Source of the DNA: Lamellibrachia columna
Taxonomy: Eukaryota; Annelida; Polychaeta; Sabellida; Siboglinidae
DNA length: 64,000 nt
Assembly (NCBI GenBank): GCA_963662155.1
Contig: OY759269.1
Coordinates: 2,939,598-3,003,597 of the forward strand
Reading direction: 5' to 3'
The notes beneath the pieces were generated by a model. It ran no database searches, was not told where the DNA came from, and was given only the letters and a program-made list of their open reading frames with translations. The position numbers and the translations under genes were made by a program. Of the stretch, positions 1 to 15,400 are shown piece by piece; position 1 is the first letter of the stretch; each line of letters opens with the position of its first letter.

Positions 1-167
1 GATCATAATTTGGTTGAGAACAGATACAGCTACACTGAGAGGTGAGGAAGTTTCTGATGAGACAGGAGACTATTTGTAGTTCACTACTTAAACACAAGAA
101 CTTTTATACCAAATTCATATACATGCAGTAAAATGTTATTTAAATATGTATTTGGGTAGAAAATATT

Positions 168-456
168 GAGGCATGACCATGAACCACTGAGGTGTGACCA
201 TGAACCATTGAGGCGTGTCAATGAACCATTGAGGCATGACAATGAACCATTGAGGCATGACAATGAATCATTGAGGCACAGCAATGAACCATTGAGGCAT
301 GACAATGAACCATTGAGGCATGACAATGAACCATTGAGGCACCTCAATGAACCACTGAGGCATTACCATGAACCATTGCTGCATGACCATGAACCATTGA
401 GGCATGACCATGAACCATTGAGGCATGACCGTGAACCACTGAGGCATGACAATGAA
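168..456. repeat. Minisatellite, 21-bp unit, abutting the donor of STK36 exon 18
   Basis: About 14 degenerate copies of a unit like GCATGACCATGAACCATTGAG. On the minus strand the array begins inside the donor region: GTGAGTTCATTGTCATGCC is followed by GGTTCATTGTCATGCC copies. The first unit therefore overlaps intron bases from about +3, and no exon sequence is included. Confidence 0.9.
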
Positions 457-461
457 CTCAC

Positions 462-3400
462 TCTGGTGGGATCTCTCCCAGTTGGACGATGATGACACTG
501 AGCAGATAGAGAACCATCTCAAACACGGTGTTACACTCCATGTCCTCCAGCTCCACCTACAGGGCACAGCAGAAACTAACAAACAAGAGGCAGTATGTGC
601 ACGCATGCAAACCATGCATCATGGCCGTGTCTTGTTGGATATATGTGCTCTTGCTTTGGAAAAGTGATGTGTCAATGGCAATATGAACATAAATACAAAG
701 TTAGTGTGCTACATTTTTGAATCATTGGCGAGTTACCTGTTCACATATGCAATGTTTAATGTTGACAATAGTGATATTTAGCATTCACCTAGTGTTCTCA
801 ATTACTGGACTGATGTGGTAAACAGAAAAAATGCATGCAAAGTTCCAAACAGCCTAGTTTTCCATCCAGATAAACCCGAGTGCTCTGACTGTGGACATTT
901 AACCCATGAACATGTGGGTAGGTCAACCTTCTAGCTAAATTGGTTGTTACTGTTTCAGTAAACAGATGCTGAGTATCAGCCTTTCCTGCACCTCACCTTG
1001 CCCTGCAGGATGGCAAGTAGAGTGAGCATGTCTCGCTGGTGACTCGCCAGGTAGACGCACAGAGCCTTGTTCACCTGACAACTCCCATATAGCACCTGAC
1101 AACAACACAGACAATGTGGAACAGAACATGGAACACAGGACAGAGCATGGAAGATGGCACAGAACATGGAACACAGTACAGAGCATGGAAGATGGCACAG
1201 AATATGGAACACAGGACAGAACATGGACCACAGAACAGAACATGGTACACAACATGGAATACAGTATGGAACATGGACACGGTACAAAACATGGGATAGA
1301 ACATGGAACACAGTATATAACATGGAATGGAACATGGCACAGAACATGGAACACAAAACAGAACGTGAAACATGGCATAGAACACGGAACACAGTATGGA
1401 ATATGGAACACAGGACAAAACATGGAATACGGTACAGAACATGGAACAGAATACAGAACACGGAACAAAACATGGAACAAAGTAACAATCCATACAGAAC
1501 ATGGAACACATCATCATCTGGTTGAAAAACTTCATGATTTAATGGCTCGCCATTCAGCTCTCTCCTTCATAAATGCATGGAACATGGAACACAGTCCAGA
1601 ATAATTAAAGCATGGAACACGGTATAGAACATTACATGGAATACAGCACAGAATATGATTTGGAACCCAGTACATAACCTTACCTGAAACTCAGTACAGA
1701 ACATGCCATGAAAGACAATACATGAAAGACAATACATGTAGCCCACAACAAATAACAGAACTTGACATGGAACACTGTAATATGACCGATGTCTACCTTG
1801 AGTGCGTTGCTACAGGTGCTGGGGTGGTTGAGCAGCAGCAGGTAGTCCTGGGTGAAGCCGGCCATGTGTTTCTCACACAGCAGACTCGCTACGGCATTCG
1901 CCACCTGCACAGGCAAACACAGGGGTAAGACAGCGTCTTCTTCCCTGCTTTATAAGCCTTTCAACAGTAGATAGACGTATTTAATTACAACATTTGTAGT
2001 GATTCATAAGGCATAAACGAAGCCTACCCAAAACATGATATAACATATGATCTAAGTGTCACTTAAGGAGGGCACAGCTAATAGGCATGTTATGTTGCAT
2101 AGATGGAGGGAACAGCTATAGGCATGTTATGTTGCATAGATGGAGGGCAGAGCTACAGGCATGTTATGTTGCATAGGTGGAGGGCACAGCTACAGGCATG
2201 TTATGTTGCATAGATGGAGGGCACAGCTACAGGCATGTTATGTTGCATAGATGGAGGGCACAGCTACAGGCATGTTATGTTGCACAGATGGAGGGAACAG
2301 CTATAGGCATGTTATGTTGCATAGATGGAGGGAACAGCTATAGGCATGTTATGTTGCATAGATGGAGGGCAGAGCTACAGGCATTTTATGTTGCATAGAT
2401 GGAGGGCACAGCTATAGGCATGTTATGTTGCATAGATGGAGGGAACAGCTATAGGCATGTTATGTTGCATAGATGGAGGGCACAGCTATAGGCATGTTAT
2501 GTTGCATAGATGGAGGGCACAGCTACAGGCATGTTATGTTACATAGATGGAGGGCACAGCTACAGGCATGTTATGTTGGATAGATGGAGGGCACAGCTAT
2601 AGGCATGTTATGTTGGATAGATGGAGGGAACAGCTATAGGCATGTTATGTTGCATAGATGGAGGGAACAGCTATAGGCATGTTATGTTGCATAGATGGAG
2701 GGCACAGCTACAGGCATGTTATGTTACATAGATGGAGGGCACAGCTACAGGCATATTATGTTGGATAGATGGAGGGCACAGCTATAGGCATGTTATGTTG
2801 GATAGATGGAGGGAACAGCTATAGGCATGTTATGTTGCATAGATGGAGGGAACAGCTATAGGCATGTTATGTTGCATAGATGGAGGGAACAGCTACAGGC
2901 ATGTTATGTTACATAGATGGAGGGAACAGCTACAGGCATGTTATGTTACATAGATGGAGGGCACAGCTACAGGCATGTTATGTTGCATAGATGGAGGGTA
3001 CAGCTACAGGCATGTTATGTTGCATAGATGGAGGGTACAGCTACAGGCATGTTATGTTGCATAGATGGAGGGAACAGCTATAGGCATGTTATGTTGCATA
3101 GATGGAGGGAACAGCTATAGGCATGTTATGTTGCAAAGATGGAGGGAACAGCTACAGACATGTTATGTTGCATAGATGGAGGGCACAGCTACAGGCATGT
3201 TATGTTGCATAGATGGAGGGCACAGCTATAGGCATGTTATGTTGCATAGATGGAGGGAACAGCTACAGGCATGTTATGTTGCATAGATGGAGGGCACAGC
3301 TACAGGCATGTTATGTTACATAGATGGAGGGAACAGCTACAGGCATGTTATGTTACATAGATGGAGGGCACAGCTACAGGCATGTTATGTTGCATAGATG

Positions 3401-6400
3401 GAGGGTACAGCTACAGGCATGTTATGTTGCATAGATGGAGGGAACAGCTATAGGCATGTTATGTTGCATAGATGGAGGGCACAGCTACAGGCATGTTATG
3501 TTACATAGATGGAGGGCACAGCTATAGGCATGTTATGTTGCATAGATGGAGGGAATAGCTACAGGCATGTTATGTTGCATAGATGGAGGGAACAGCTACA
3601 GGCATGTTATGTTGCATAGATGGAGGGTACAGCTACAGGCATGTTATGTTGGATAGATGGAGGGAACAGCTATAGGCATGTTATGTTGCATAGATGGAGG
3701 GTACAGCTATAGACATGTTATGTTGCATAGATGGAGGGAACAGCTATAGGCATGTTATGTTGCATAGATGGAGGGAACAGCTATAGGCATGTTATGTTGC
3801 ATAGATGGAGGGCACAGCTACAGGCATGTTATGTTGCATAGATGGAGGGTACAGCTATAGGCATGTTATGTTGCATAGATGGAGGGAACAGCTACAGGCA
3901 TGTTATGTTGCATAGATGGAGGGAACAGCTATAGGCATGTTATGTTGCATAGATGGAGGGAACAGCTATAGGCATGTTATGTTGCGTAGATGGAGGGCAG
4001 AGCTACAGGCATGTTATGTTGCATAGATGGAGGGCACAGCTATAGGCATGTTATGTTGCATAGATGGAGGGAACAGCTATAGGCATGTTATGTTGCATAG
4101 ATGGAGGGCACAGCTATAGGCATGTTATGTTGCATAGATGGAGGGCACAGCTATAGGCATGTTATGTTGGATAGATGGAGGGCACAGCTTGTTTTTTGAC
4201 CATGTCATGTATGTACCTTTCTCTTGCCAGTGACACAGGAGATAAGATTGACAGGGTGGTGAGTGAGGGCGGCTACAGCTGCTGCATTCAGACATATCAG
4301 GTCCTCCATCCGCTGCTGGGCAAGGTCACTCTGACCTTCAGCAATGTCTGAAACCACAATAATAATAATTAGAAGATTATTTTGATTTAGCAACCAAGAA
4401 AGTTGAAGTTTTTACAATTGAGTACTGGTTAAAAAAAAATTATAAAACATTAAACACAATAAAATAATAAAGCATGTTTGCATATAAATACAATTAGGCC
4501 CAGATCTGTACAGAAGCCTCCGGTCGTTTGGGCATATTTGATATATGCTAAGAGAGAAAATTGTTAGCAAAGCACTGAAGCAAGAATTCAAAGGAAAGCA
4601 GAAAAGGCAGAGCGTTATGCCATAAATAGAGCAGGATGCAACCTCCCAGAGGACAGCAAGGGTGCAACCTCCCAGAGGACAGCAAGAGGTGCAACCTCCC
4701 GGAGGACAACAAGAGGTGCAACCTCCCGGAGGACAGCAAGAGGTGCAACCTCCCAGAGGACAACAAGAGGTGCAACCTCCCGGAGGACAACAAGAGGTGC
4801 AACCTCCCGGAGGACAGCAAGGGTGCAACCTCCTGGAGGACAGCAAGAGGTGCAACCTCCCAGAGGACAGCAAGAGGTGCAACCTCCCGGAGGACAACAA
4901 GAGGTGTAACCTCCCGGAGGACAGCAAGGGTGCAACCTCCCGGAGGACAGCAAGGGTGCAACCTCCCAGAGGACAGCAAGAGGTGCAACCTCCCAGAGGA
5001 CAGCAAGAGGTGCAACCTCCCGGAGGACAGCAAGGGTGCAACCTCCCAGAGGACAGCAAGAGGTGCAACCTCCCGGAGGACAGCAAGGGTGCAACCTCCC
5101 AGAGGACAGCAAGAGGTGCAACCTCCCAGAGGACAACGAAGGGTGCAACCTCCTGGAGGTGGAGGACAGCAAGAGGTGCAACCTCCGGGAGGACAGCGAA
5201 GGGTGCAACCTCCCAGAGGACAACGAAGGGTGCAACCTCCTGGAGGACAGCGAGGAATGCAACCTCCCGGAGGACAGCGAAGGGTGCAACCTCCTGGAGG
5301 ACAGCGAAGGGTGCAACCTCCCAGAGGACAACGAAGGGTGCAACCTCTGGGAGGACAGCAAGAGGTGCAATCTCCTGGAGGACAGCGAGGGGTGCAACCT
5401 CCTGGAGGACAGCGAAGGGTGCAACCTCCCAGAGGACAATGAAGGGTGCAAACTCTCGGAGGACAGCAAGGGGTGCAACCTCCCAGAGGACAGCCAGGGT
5501 CAATATGGCCTAATGTGTTGTGCCCCTTGTGCAGGCAGCCAGCGAATACCTTCGAGTCGCTTGAGGAGAGACTCGTCCAGCATGGCGCCCAGTAGGATGG
5601 ACTCAAGTACTGACTGCTGCTGACTGATGAACTCAAACAGTTGGTTCGGCAGCGGCCCCCGCATCTTCTCTAGGACCTCACACATGTAGATAATGCACTG
5701 AAACAGTACAGGCAGTCTTATAGCATTGCCACCCTAATAGGAACACAAACTTCTGAGAACTTTAACACACAAATAAAATTAGTTTATCTTTATAATTTAC
5801 AAATCTGTTTTAGCCACTGTCTAACTGAGCTGTTTAACTGAGTACCTGGCAATAAACAGTGGTGGAATTATGTGAACAAAGATTTGTGTGCAGTATTTCT
5901 AGCATGGCTTAATGCTTCCTAGATAAGCCAAATTGATGTTGGAATAGAAACAGAACACCACAATATAATTGTCTGTCAATAATGCCTGTCACTCTTTTAC
6001 ATAGGTTAGCAGGTGACAATGACTTGAATGAATGAAAAATACACTACATAACTAATCAGCCGTCCCAAGGGTGGTACAATGTGTATACATTAAACACAAA
6101 CAAAGAAGGCCAAGAATGTGGGCTTTCACTTTCCACCTGTTGCGTGACTCCTCACCAATACAGACTGCTCCCTCAATCGCAGATCCTTGTCCAGTTTCTG
6201 CGACAGCAACTTCGGTAGCAACTTGATGAATGCCTCGCAAGTGACACGGTACATCTGTGTGCTGCAAACAACAGACAGGACTGGCCTTTGTTTCTTAGAG
6301 CCACTTCTAGGTCGAGGTTTACTGTCAGTTACCACTACGTAGTTTTATATATAACTATAAATTACTATGTTTGCATGCAGATGCAATCATCCATTTTACT

Positions 6401-9400
6401 TATTGTTACATTTAATTAAAACCTACTTTAACTATCTACAAGGTCATGTGTATAGTTTCTAAATAATTACTATACCTGAAATGGGCAATGTAGGAAGTGT
6501 TTTAGTTAGTTATAGAATATCTTCATATAAAACACCATTCATGAATAACTGCCTATATAAGCAGCATATTTTGTTTATCGCCATCAATGCACCTTGTATC
6601 AGCTGACTAATAACAATCTAGTTTCATCAGTAGTATCTTCAATGAGGTAGCTAGTTTTTTTACTAACAATACTAATACTAAACATAAAGTACCACAAAAC
6701 CGTTGTCACAAGATGTAACGTTTCATGAAGAAAACTATTTTCACAATGTATTGTCAACTTGTGAGCATCTTTGGGAAGACAATTGAAGCAACACACTTCC
6801 TACTCTTGTCCTAGTGACATGATGTCAGCAGTTGTTGGTGACATGGTGTCATTAGGCAGGGATGTCACACAGAGTCTGCTTGTGATGACACGGTGTCATC
6901 CACTTACTTGGTTGACTCCAGTTGTTGGTGACATGGCATCATGAGGCAGGGATGTCACACAGAGTCTGCTTGTGATGAGACGGTGTCATCCACTTACCTG
7001 GTTGAGTCCAGTTCATCTGTGGTCATGAGAAAGCTGCCAGACAGGTAGGCGTGGACGGTGGCCACGAGGTCTATGAGGATCTGCTGACACCAGGTCTGCT
7101 GGAAACAGGAACAACAAGTCAAGACCATCAAGCAGAACATGGAATACAGAAAACGGAACACAATGGCAGTCTGACGTTTATACCCAGCATTAGGTCAGCA
7201 GGAAAGGGTGCTTAATACCTCCTTCACTGAAGAGCTCTCCAGTACTTTGTCAAGCAGTGAGAGAATGTGTCCGGGACAGTCGATTGACTTGAAGAAACTC
7301 TGCACACAAGCCAAGTCACTGCAACAGAGAAACAAATAAACAGACTGTGATAGAGGGACAGTAAACAGACTGTGATAGAGGGACAGTAAACAGACTGTGA
7401 GAGAGGGACAGTAAACATACTGTGAGAGAGGGACAGTAAGCAGACTGTGAGAGAGGGACAGTAAACAGACTGTGATAGAGGGACAGTAAACAGACTGTGA
7501 GAGAGGGACAGTAAGCAGACTGTGATAGAGGGACAGTAAGCAGACAGTGATAGAGGGACAGTAAGCAGACTGTGATAGAGGGACAGTAAGCAGACTGTGA
7601 TAGAGGGACAGTAAACAGACTGTGATAGAGGGACAGTAAACAGACTGTGAGAGAGGGACAGTAAACAGACTGTGAGAGAGGGACAGTAAACAGACTGTGA
7701 TAGAGGGACAGTAAACAGACTGTGATAGAGGGACAGTAAACAGACTGTGATAGAGGGACAGTAAACAGACTGTGATAGAGGGACAGTAAACAGACTGTGA
7801 TAGAGGGACAGTAAACAGGCTGTGATAGAGGAACAGTAAACAGACTGTGATAGAGGGACAGTAAACAGACTGTGATAGAGGGACAGTAAACAGACTGTGA
7901 TAGAGGGACAGTAAACAGACTGTGATAGAGGGAGAGTAAACAGACTGTGAGAGAGGGACGGTAAACAGACTATGATAGAGGGACGGTAAACATACTGTGA
8001 TAGAGGGATGGTAAACAGACTGTGAGAGAGTGACAGTTAACAGGCTGTGATAGAGGAACAGTAAACAGACTGTGATAGAGGGACAGTAAACAGACTGTGA
8101 TAGAGGGACAGTAAACAGACTGTGAGAGAGGGACAGTAAACAGACAGTGAGAGAGGGACAGTAAACAGACTGTGATAGAGGGACAGTAAATAGACTGTGA
8201 TAGAGGGAGAGTAAACAGACTGTGATAGAGGGACAGTAAACAGACTGTGATAGAGGGACAGTAAACAGACTGTGATAGAGGGACAGTAAACAGACTGTGA
8301 GAGAGGGACAGTAAACAGACTGTGATAGAGGGACAGTAAACAGACTGTGATAGAGGGACAGTAAACAGACTGTGATAGAGGGACAGTAAACAGACTGTGA
8401 TAGAGGGACAGTAAACAGACTGTGAGAGAGGGACAGTAAACAGACTGTGATAGAAGGACAGTACTTTATTTATCTTCCACATTTAAAGAGCATGTATGAT
8501 TTTCATTAGATGGTCTAGTTGCCTGTCCAAAATTGCCATAAATTGATCTTTATATGTTACAAAATTGACTTATTGTATTTCAAAGCCAAATCATAATTTG
8601 TTTATATTAAGATCATGATAGTAACATCATTTGTATGGATATTGTTTTTATCCAACCAAGACGACTGACAAACACTAATAAATTAAGTGTTACAATAAAA
8701 CAGGCACCACTCGAGCTGAGACAAGGAGAAATTACCTACCATTTCACTGTCACAAGGTTGATGATGATGCGTAGTACAGGACGGAGTTGAGAAGCGCCCT
8801 CTAGGATGGCATCGAGAACCTGGTTGGAGGCACTGTGTAGACGACTGCGTAGCTTCGCTGTGAAAGCAGAGTCTGTCATGAAGGCCACAATGGTGTCTGG
8901 TTCATTGCTGTCTGGGTCCGTAGAGTCGACCAGTTCCTGCCACTCGTCATCACTGTCTGCATCCTACAGACAACACTGGTCGTCACTAATAGGAAGACCA
9001 CACAGGAAGACCACACAGGAAGACCACACAGGAAGACCACACAGGAAGACCACACAGGAAAACCACACAGGAAGACCACAAAGGAAGACCACACAGGAAG
9101 ACCACACAGGAAGACCACACAGGAGGCATACATGGCGTCTCATACAGTTTACCCATATACAGATACTGGAAACAGTGTGGGTGTATAAAATATTCATAAA
9201 GATTTTTTTCACATTTATGGAAAAATTGCAAGGAAGACTTCCAGCGAAATATATGATATACCTTTAATGTATGTATATTACATAGCCTGATAGACAATGA
9301 TTGGAATAGGATTGTCATAGGTCAATTAAGCACTGAAAAAAATTATATACAGATTTATACTGTTTAATACATAATTCAAAGTAAAATATACGGATTTTAA

Positions 9401-12400
9401 ACAAACAATAATGGCATATCTGATACAGGAATACTTGGAAAAGAACATGTTGTACCAGGATAAGAATGTATTGTGGAAACCAATATGTAACTGATGCCTT
9501 CAAATACAGACACACACCATGACACTGTACAGAGGAACATCAAATCATTGAACTATATATCTATAAGTCCATTGTGAGAACAAACACAGACAAACATCAT
9601 GACACTGTACAGAGGAACATCAAATCATTGAACTATATAACTATAAGTCCATTGTGAGAACAAACACAGACAAACATCATGACACTGTACAGAGGAACAT
9701 CAAATCATTGAACTATATAACTATAAGTCCATTGTGAGAACAAACACAGACAAACATCATGACACTGTACAGAGGAACATCAAATCATTGAACTATATAA
9801 CTATAAGTCCATTGTGAGAACAAACACAGACAAACATCATGAAACTATGTACAGAAGAACATCAAATCATTGAACTATATATCTATAAGTCCATTGTGAG
9901 AACAAACACAGACAAACATCATGAAACTATGTACAGAGGAACATCAAATCATTGAACTATATATCTATAAGTCCATTGTGAGAACAAACACAGACACACA
10001 CCATGACACTGTACAGAGGAACATCAAATCATTGAACTATATAACTATAAGTCCATTGTGAGAACAAACACAGACAAACATCATGACACTGTACAGAGGA
10101 ACATCAAATCATTGAACTATATAACTATAAGTCCATTGTGAGAACAAACACAGACAAACATCATGACACTGTACAGAGGAACATCAAATCATTGAACTAT
10201 ATAACTATAAGTCCATTGTGAGAACAAACACAGACAAACATCATGACACTGTACAGAGGAACATCAAATCATTGAACTATATAACTATAAGTCCATTGTG
10301 AGAACAAACACAGACAAACATCATGAAACTATGTACAGAAGAACATCAAATCATTGAACTATATATCTATAAGTCCATTGTGAGAACAAACACAGACAAA
10401 CATCATGAAACTATGTACAGAGGAACATCAAATCATTGAACTATATATCTATAAGTCCATTGTGAGAACAAACACAGACAAACATCATGAAACTATGTAC
10501 AGAGGAACATCAAATCATTGAACTATATATCTATAAGTCCATTGTGAGAACAAACACAGACACACATCATGAAACTATGTACAGAAGAACATCAAATCAT
10601 TGAACTATATATCTATAAGTCCATTGTGAGAACAAACACAGACAAACATCATGACATTATGTACAGAAGAACATCACATCATTGAACTATATATCTATGT
10701 ACAGAAGAACATCAAATCATTGAACTATATAACTATAAGTCCATTGTGAGAACAAACACAGACACACATCATGAAACTATGTACAGAAGAACATCAAATC
10801 ATTGAACTATATATCTATAAGTCCATTGTGAGAACAAACACAGACACACATCATGAAACTATGTACAGAAGAACATCAAATCATTGAACTATATAACCAT
10901 GAGTCCATTGTGAGAACAAACACAGACACACATCATGACATTATGTACAGAAGAACATCAAATCATTGAACTATATATCTATGTACAGAAGAACATCAAA
11001 TCATTGAACTATATATCTATAAGTCCATTGTGAGAACAAACACAGACAAACATCATGACATTATGTACAGAAGAACATCAAATCATTGAACTATATAACT
11101 ATGAGTCCATTGTGAGAACAAACACAGACACACATCATGACATCATGTACAGAAGAACATCAAATCATTGAACTATATATCTATAAGTCCATTCTGAGAA
11201 CAAACACAGACACACATCATGACACTATGTACAGAAGAACATCAAATCATTGAACTATATATCTATAAGTCCATTGTGAGAACAAACACAGACACACATC
11301 ATGACACTATGTACAGAAGAACATCAAATCATTGAACTATATATCTATAAGTCCATTGTGAGAACAAACACAGACAAACATCATGACACTATGTACAGAA
11401 GAACATCAAATCATTGAACTATATATCTATAAGTCCATTGTGAGAACAAACACAGACAAACATCATGACACTATGTACAGAGGAACATCAAATCATTGAA
11501 CTATATATCTATAAGTCCATTCTGAGAACAAACACAGACACACATCATGACACTATGTACAGAAGAACATCAAATCATTGAACTATATAACTATAAGTCC
11601 ATTGTGAGAACAAACACAGACAAACATCATGACACTATGTACAGAAGAACATCAAATCATTGAACTATATAACTATGGTGAGAACAAATGCCCAGGGAGT
11701 GACCATTGGGAGAATTTAGCCCGCATGATCAGTGCGAAAAGCTTTCAGGCCGATTGTGGTATCACTCTGTAGGGGCAATTTCCGTTTCCATCACCAGTAC
11801 CTCACACGGGAACAAATGGTATCATTCAAAAACTGAATCACTCTGTTCTGATTCATATTTATTCATGAGCATAGTCAATGAAAGCCAATGATGAGCTAGC
11901 TTGTACACGTCACATGGTCAATGATAGCTAATGACGAGCTAGCTTGTACACGTCACATGGTCAATGATAGCTAATGACGAGCTAGCTTGTACACGTCATA
12001 TGGCCAATGATAGCTAATGGCGAGCTAGCTTGTACACATCACATAGTCAATGATAGCTAATGACGAGCTAGCTTGTACATGTCACATAGTCAATGATAGC
12101 TAATGACAAGCTAGCTTGTACATGTCACAGTCAATGATAGCTAATGTCAAGCTAGCTTGTACATGTCACAGTCAATGATAGCTAATGTCAAGCTAGCTTG
12201 TACATGTCACAGTCAATGATAGCTAATGTCAAGCTAGCTTGTACATGTCACAGTCAATGATAGCTAATGACAAGCTAGCTTGTACATGTCACAGTCAATG
12301 ATAGCTAATGTCAAGCTAGCTTGTACATGTCACAGTCAATGATAGCTAATGTCAAGCTAGCTTGTACATGTCACAGACAATGATAGCTAATGTCAAGCTA

Positions 12401-15400
12401 GCTTGTACATGTCACAGTCAATGATAGCTAATGACAAGCTAGCTTGTACATGTCACAGACAATGATAGCTAATGTCAAGCTAGCTTGTACATGTCACAGT
12501 CAATGATAGCTAATGTCAAGCTAGCTTGTACACGTCACAGTCAATGATAGCTAATGTCAAGCTAGCTTGTACATGTCACAGTCAATGATAGCTAATGTCA
12601 AGCTAGCTTGTACATGTCACAGTCAATGATAGCTAATGTCAAGCTAGCTTGTACACGTCACAGTCAATGATAGCTAATGTCAAGCTAGCTTGTACATGTC
12701 ACAGTCAATGATAGCTAATGTCAAGCTAGCTTGTACACGTCACATAGTTGGTGTCTACATTATGCTCCGCAGAATAAATTTACATTCCCATTCATAGTAA
12801 CAAAATACGTAACATGTTATACCTTTGGAAAGCTCTATGATTGGCCTATTCGAATACATGTGAATGTGAACGTGAATGACAGCATTAGTGAATCATGTTA
12901 TTATACTAGTTCAGACAGTTAGAACGATGAGATAAATATCAGCATGTTGCCATCATGATTTCCACCGGCTTCGACAGCCCGCACTGCCAAGGTAAACGAT
13001 GCATCACCGATGAGCCTGTCTGAATCAGCAGTGTAGTCCAGTGTTGGAAAAAAATAATAAAAACAAAAGTTCTCGATATATTTGTTTAATTTTTTTATTT
13101 TGTAGCTAATATGTACGGCTACATGCTTCCAACTGGACATAGGGATACACAGCCACTAATTATCTGGTAGTAGGGTGAACATTAAAATTGTTGCTTTCTT
13201 TTATTAATGAAATTCAAATAGTAATATCCCCATGATAAGATTGTGTGCTGTCGTTTTTTTCATTTTACTATAATAAAGTGTCTTTTCAGCAACAAAATAA
13301 TACCTCAGTCACATATTTGTGCGATAATTATTAGCGGTGTTAGTATGTTTTAAAAGCACCCTTATGAATAACTCCGATTTGTGTATACTGGAAATTTATC
13401 ATTGGTCACTCCTAGGGTTAAACATAAGATGCAGTCTCTCGATCGTATCTTACCTCTTCATTCAGTTTCACATTTTCAAAATTCTTTTTTGTCTTCTCTG
13501 ACTGCCGATTCAGTACTTTACAGCTGCCCACCTCGACACTGGGATACTCGCGGGAGTAGTCCTTGCTGATGCGATCTGATCTCGGGGTCGGTTCCACCAT
13601 CTACCAAACACCACCAGGGCACAGTACACTATTGTTTTCACATTGAATCCAATGCTAAAGACAGTCAGACAGTTCCACAAAGTGCACAAAATTACAATTC
13701 GGTTTCACAAAAAAACTGTGCAACATGAATTGCTCTTGTCACCGACTTTCAGTAGTGTTTTTCTTTTTTTTAGAAAATCATCTTGAAAGATGCTCCCCAT
13801 AATTTGTTCTCCAAACAAACCAGATTCTGTGTTAGTGCACCAGGGATCCTTCCTTAGTGCACCAGGGATCCTTCCTTAGTGCACCAGGGATCCTTCCATC
13901 ACTGACATGTGCACATCCTGCCAGAAATTCAAACCTGTGCACTGCCCAATTGTTGCAGTCCATAAATAGCCTTTTCTATGTTCATTACTATTTAACTTTT
14001 CTATGTTCATTACTATTTTACTTTTCTATGTTCATTACTATTTTACTTTTCTATGTTCATTACTATTTTTCAGGGAGCAAAGAAATCCTTAAAATGGGGC
14101 ACATGATAAAATCACTGGCACTTCATTCGTATGACATGAAGTAAATTAAAGATTTGTCCCCACCAGAGACACTGACACAGAACACATAGTTAAGGCGTGT
14201 CCATAAGAGCAAGTAATTGTCCCATTGATTGGACAAAAAGCACTGTGTTGAATGACAAAGGCCTAAAATACAAGATCCAATTTCAGACCTTTCAAGACTG
14301 AGAGATTTCACACACACCCTGTTGTGAGACAGCCTACCAGTGAAGTGGAACTATTGTAACTTATCAGACACACCTGACTGATGCCTGTCTTCTGCCAGTC
14401 CTTGTCGGTCTGAGACTGCTGTGTCACTTGCACTGGCAATGCTTCCACTGCAGGCTGTGTTGGCAGCTGTGTAGATCCCCCAGAGGTCTCTGCAGCTTCC
14501 TGTGTGGCCGGCTGGTGTGGTGGCGCCCCTGGGTGGAGGGCTTGGTGATGTTCCTTCGACCAAGCCTCGGTGCGTGCTTTCTTCTACTCAGATATAACAC
14601 AAGTGGAACGGTCAGTTGTGCTCCAGATTGTTTACAATGCAACACATATGTGTTGTCATTGAATGTGGGAAGTCACTTAATTCTCCTTGAATGTGGGAAG
14701 TCACTTAATTCTCCTTGAATGTCGGAAGTCACTTAATTTTCATTGAATGCGGGAAGTCACTTAATTTTCATTGAATGTGGGAAGTCACTTAATTCTCCTT
14801 GAATGCGGGAAGTCACTTAATTCTCCTTGAATGTGGGAAGTCACTTAATTCTCCTTGAATGCGGTAAGTCACTTAATTCTCCTTGAATGTGGTAAGTCAC
14901 TTAATTTTCATTGAATGTGGGAAGTCACTCAATTCTCCTTGAATGCGGGAAGTCAATTAATTCTCCTTGAATGTGGGAAGTCAATTAATTTTCATTGAAT
15001 GCGGGAAGTCAATTAATTCTCCTTGAATATGGGAAGTCACTTAATTCTCCTTGAATGTGGGAAATCACTTAATTCTCCTTGAATGCGGGAAGTCACTTAA
15101 TTCTCCTTGAATGGGGGAAGTCACTTAATTCTCCTTGAATGGGGGAAGTCACTTAATTCTCCATATTACCACAGATCCACACTTTAGACTGATATTACAT
15201 GCACATGGTTCAATAATTATCACAGAGCTACAGCTAAATATTATACAAAAACTGTAATTATGGCCAACAGTAACATACATGACCTTAATAACGTTTTACC
15301 ATAATGACTGTTATCAAAGTATGTAAGACTAGAATAATGACTATGCTTCGTTGTAATGACTGATTTGTGAATTAACAGAAAGATATGGAGAACATTTCAC

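Noticed and set aside
947..1535. Cys/Met/Phe-rich frames of 150-177 codons, minus strand
   Set aside because: Produced by the CATGGAACA repeat array upstream of STK36 exon 17; only the last 33 codons of one frame are real exon.
4412..5636. Several 190-360-codon open frames on both strands
   Set aside because: All lie in the 26/27-bp minisatellite. Period 27 lacks stops in several frames; the products are simple repeats with no start context or splice logic.
8806..9267. 153-codon plus-strand frame
   Set aside because: Antisense shadow of STK36 exon 10 running into the 13-bp array.
12919..13140. Minus-strand frame with [22 protein letters not shown] as an extra STK36 exon
   Set aside because: Exons 9 and 10 already join in phase around it, no supported acceptor and donor pair was found, and it matches nothing I know of the family.
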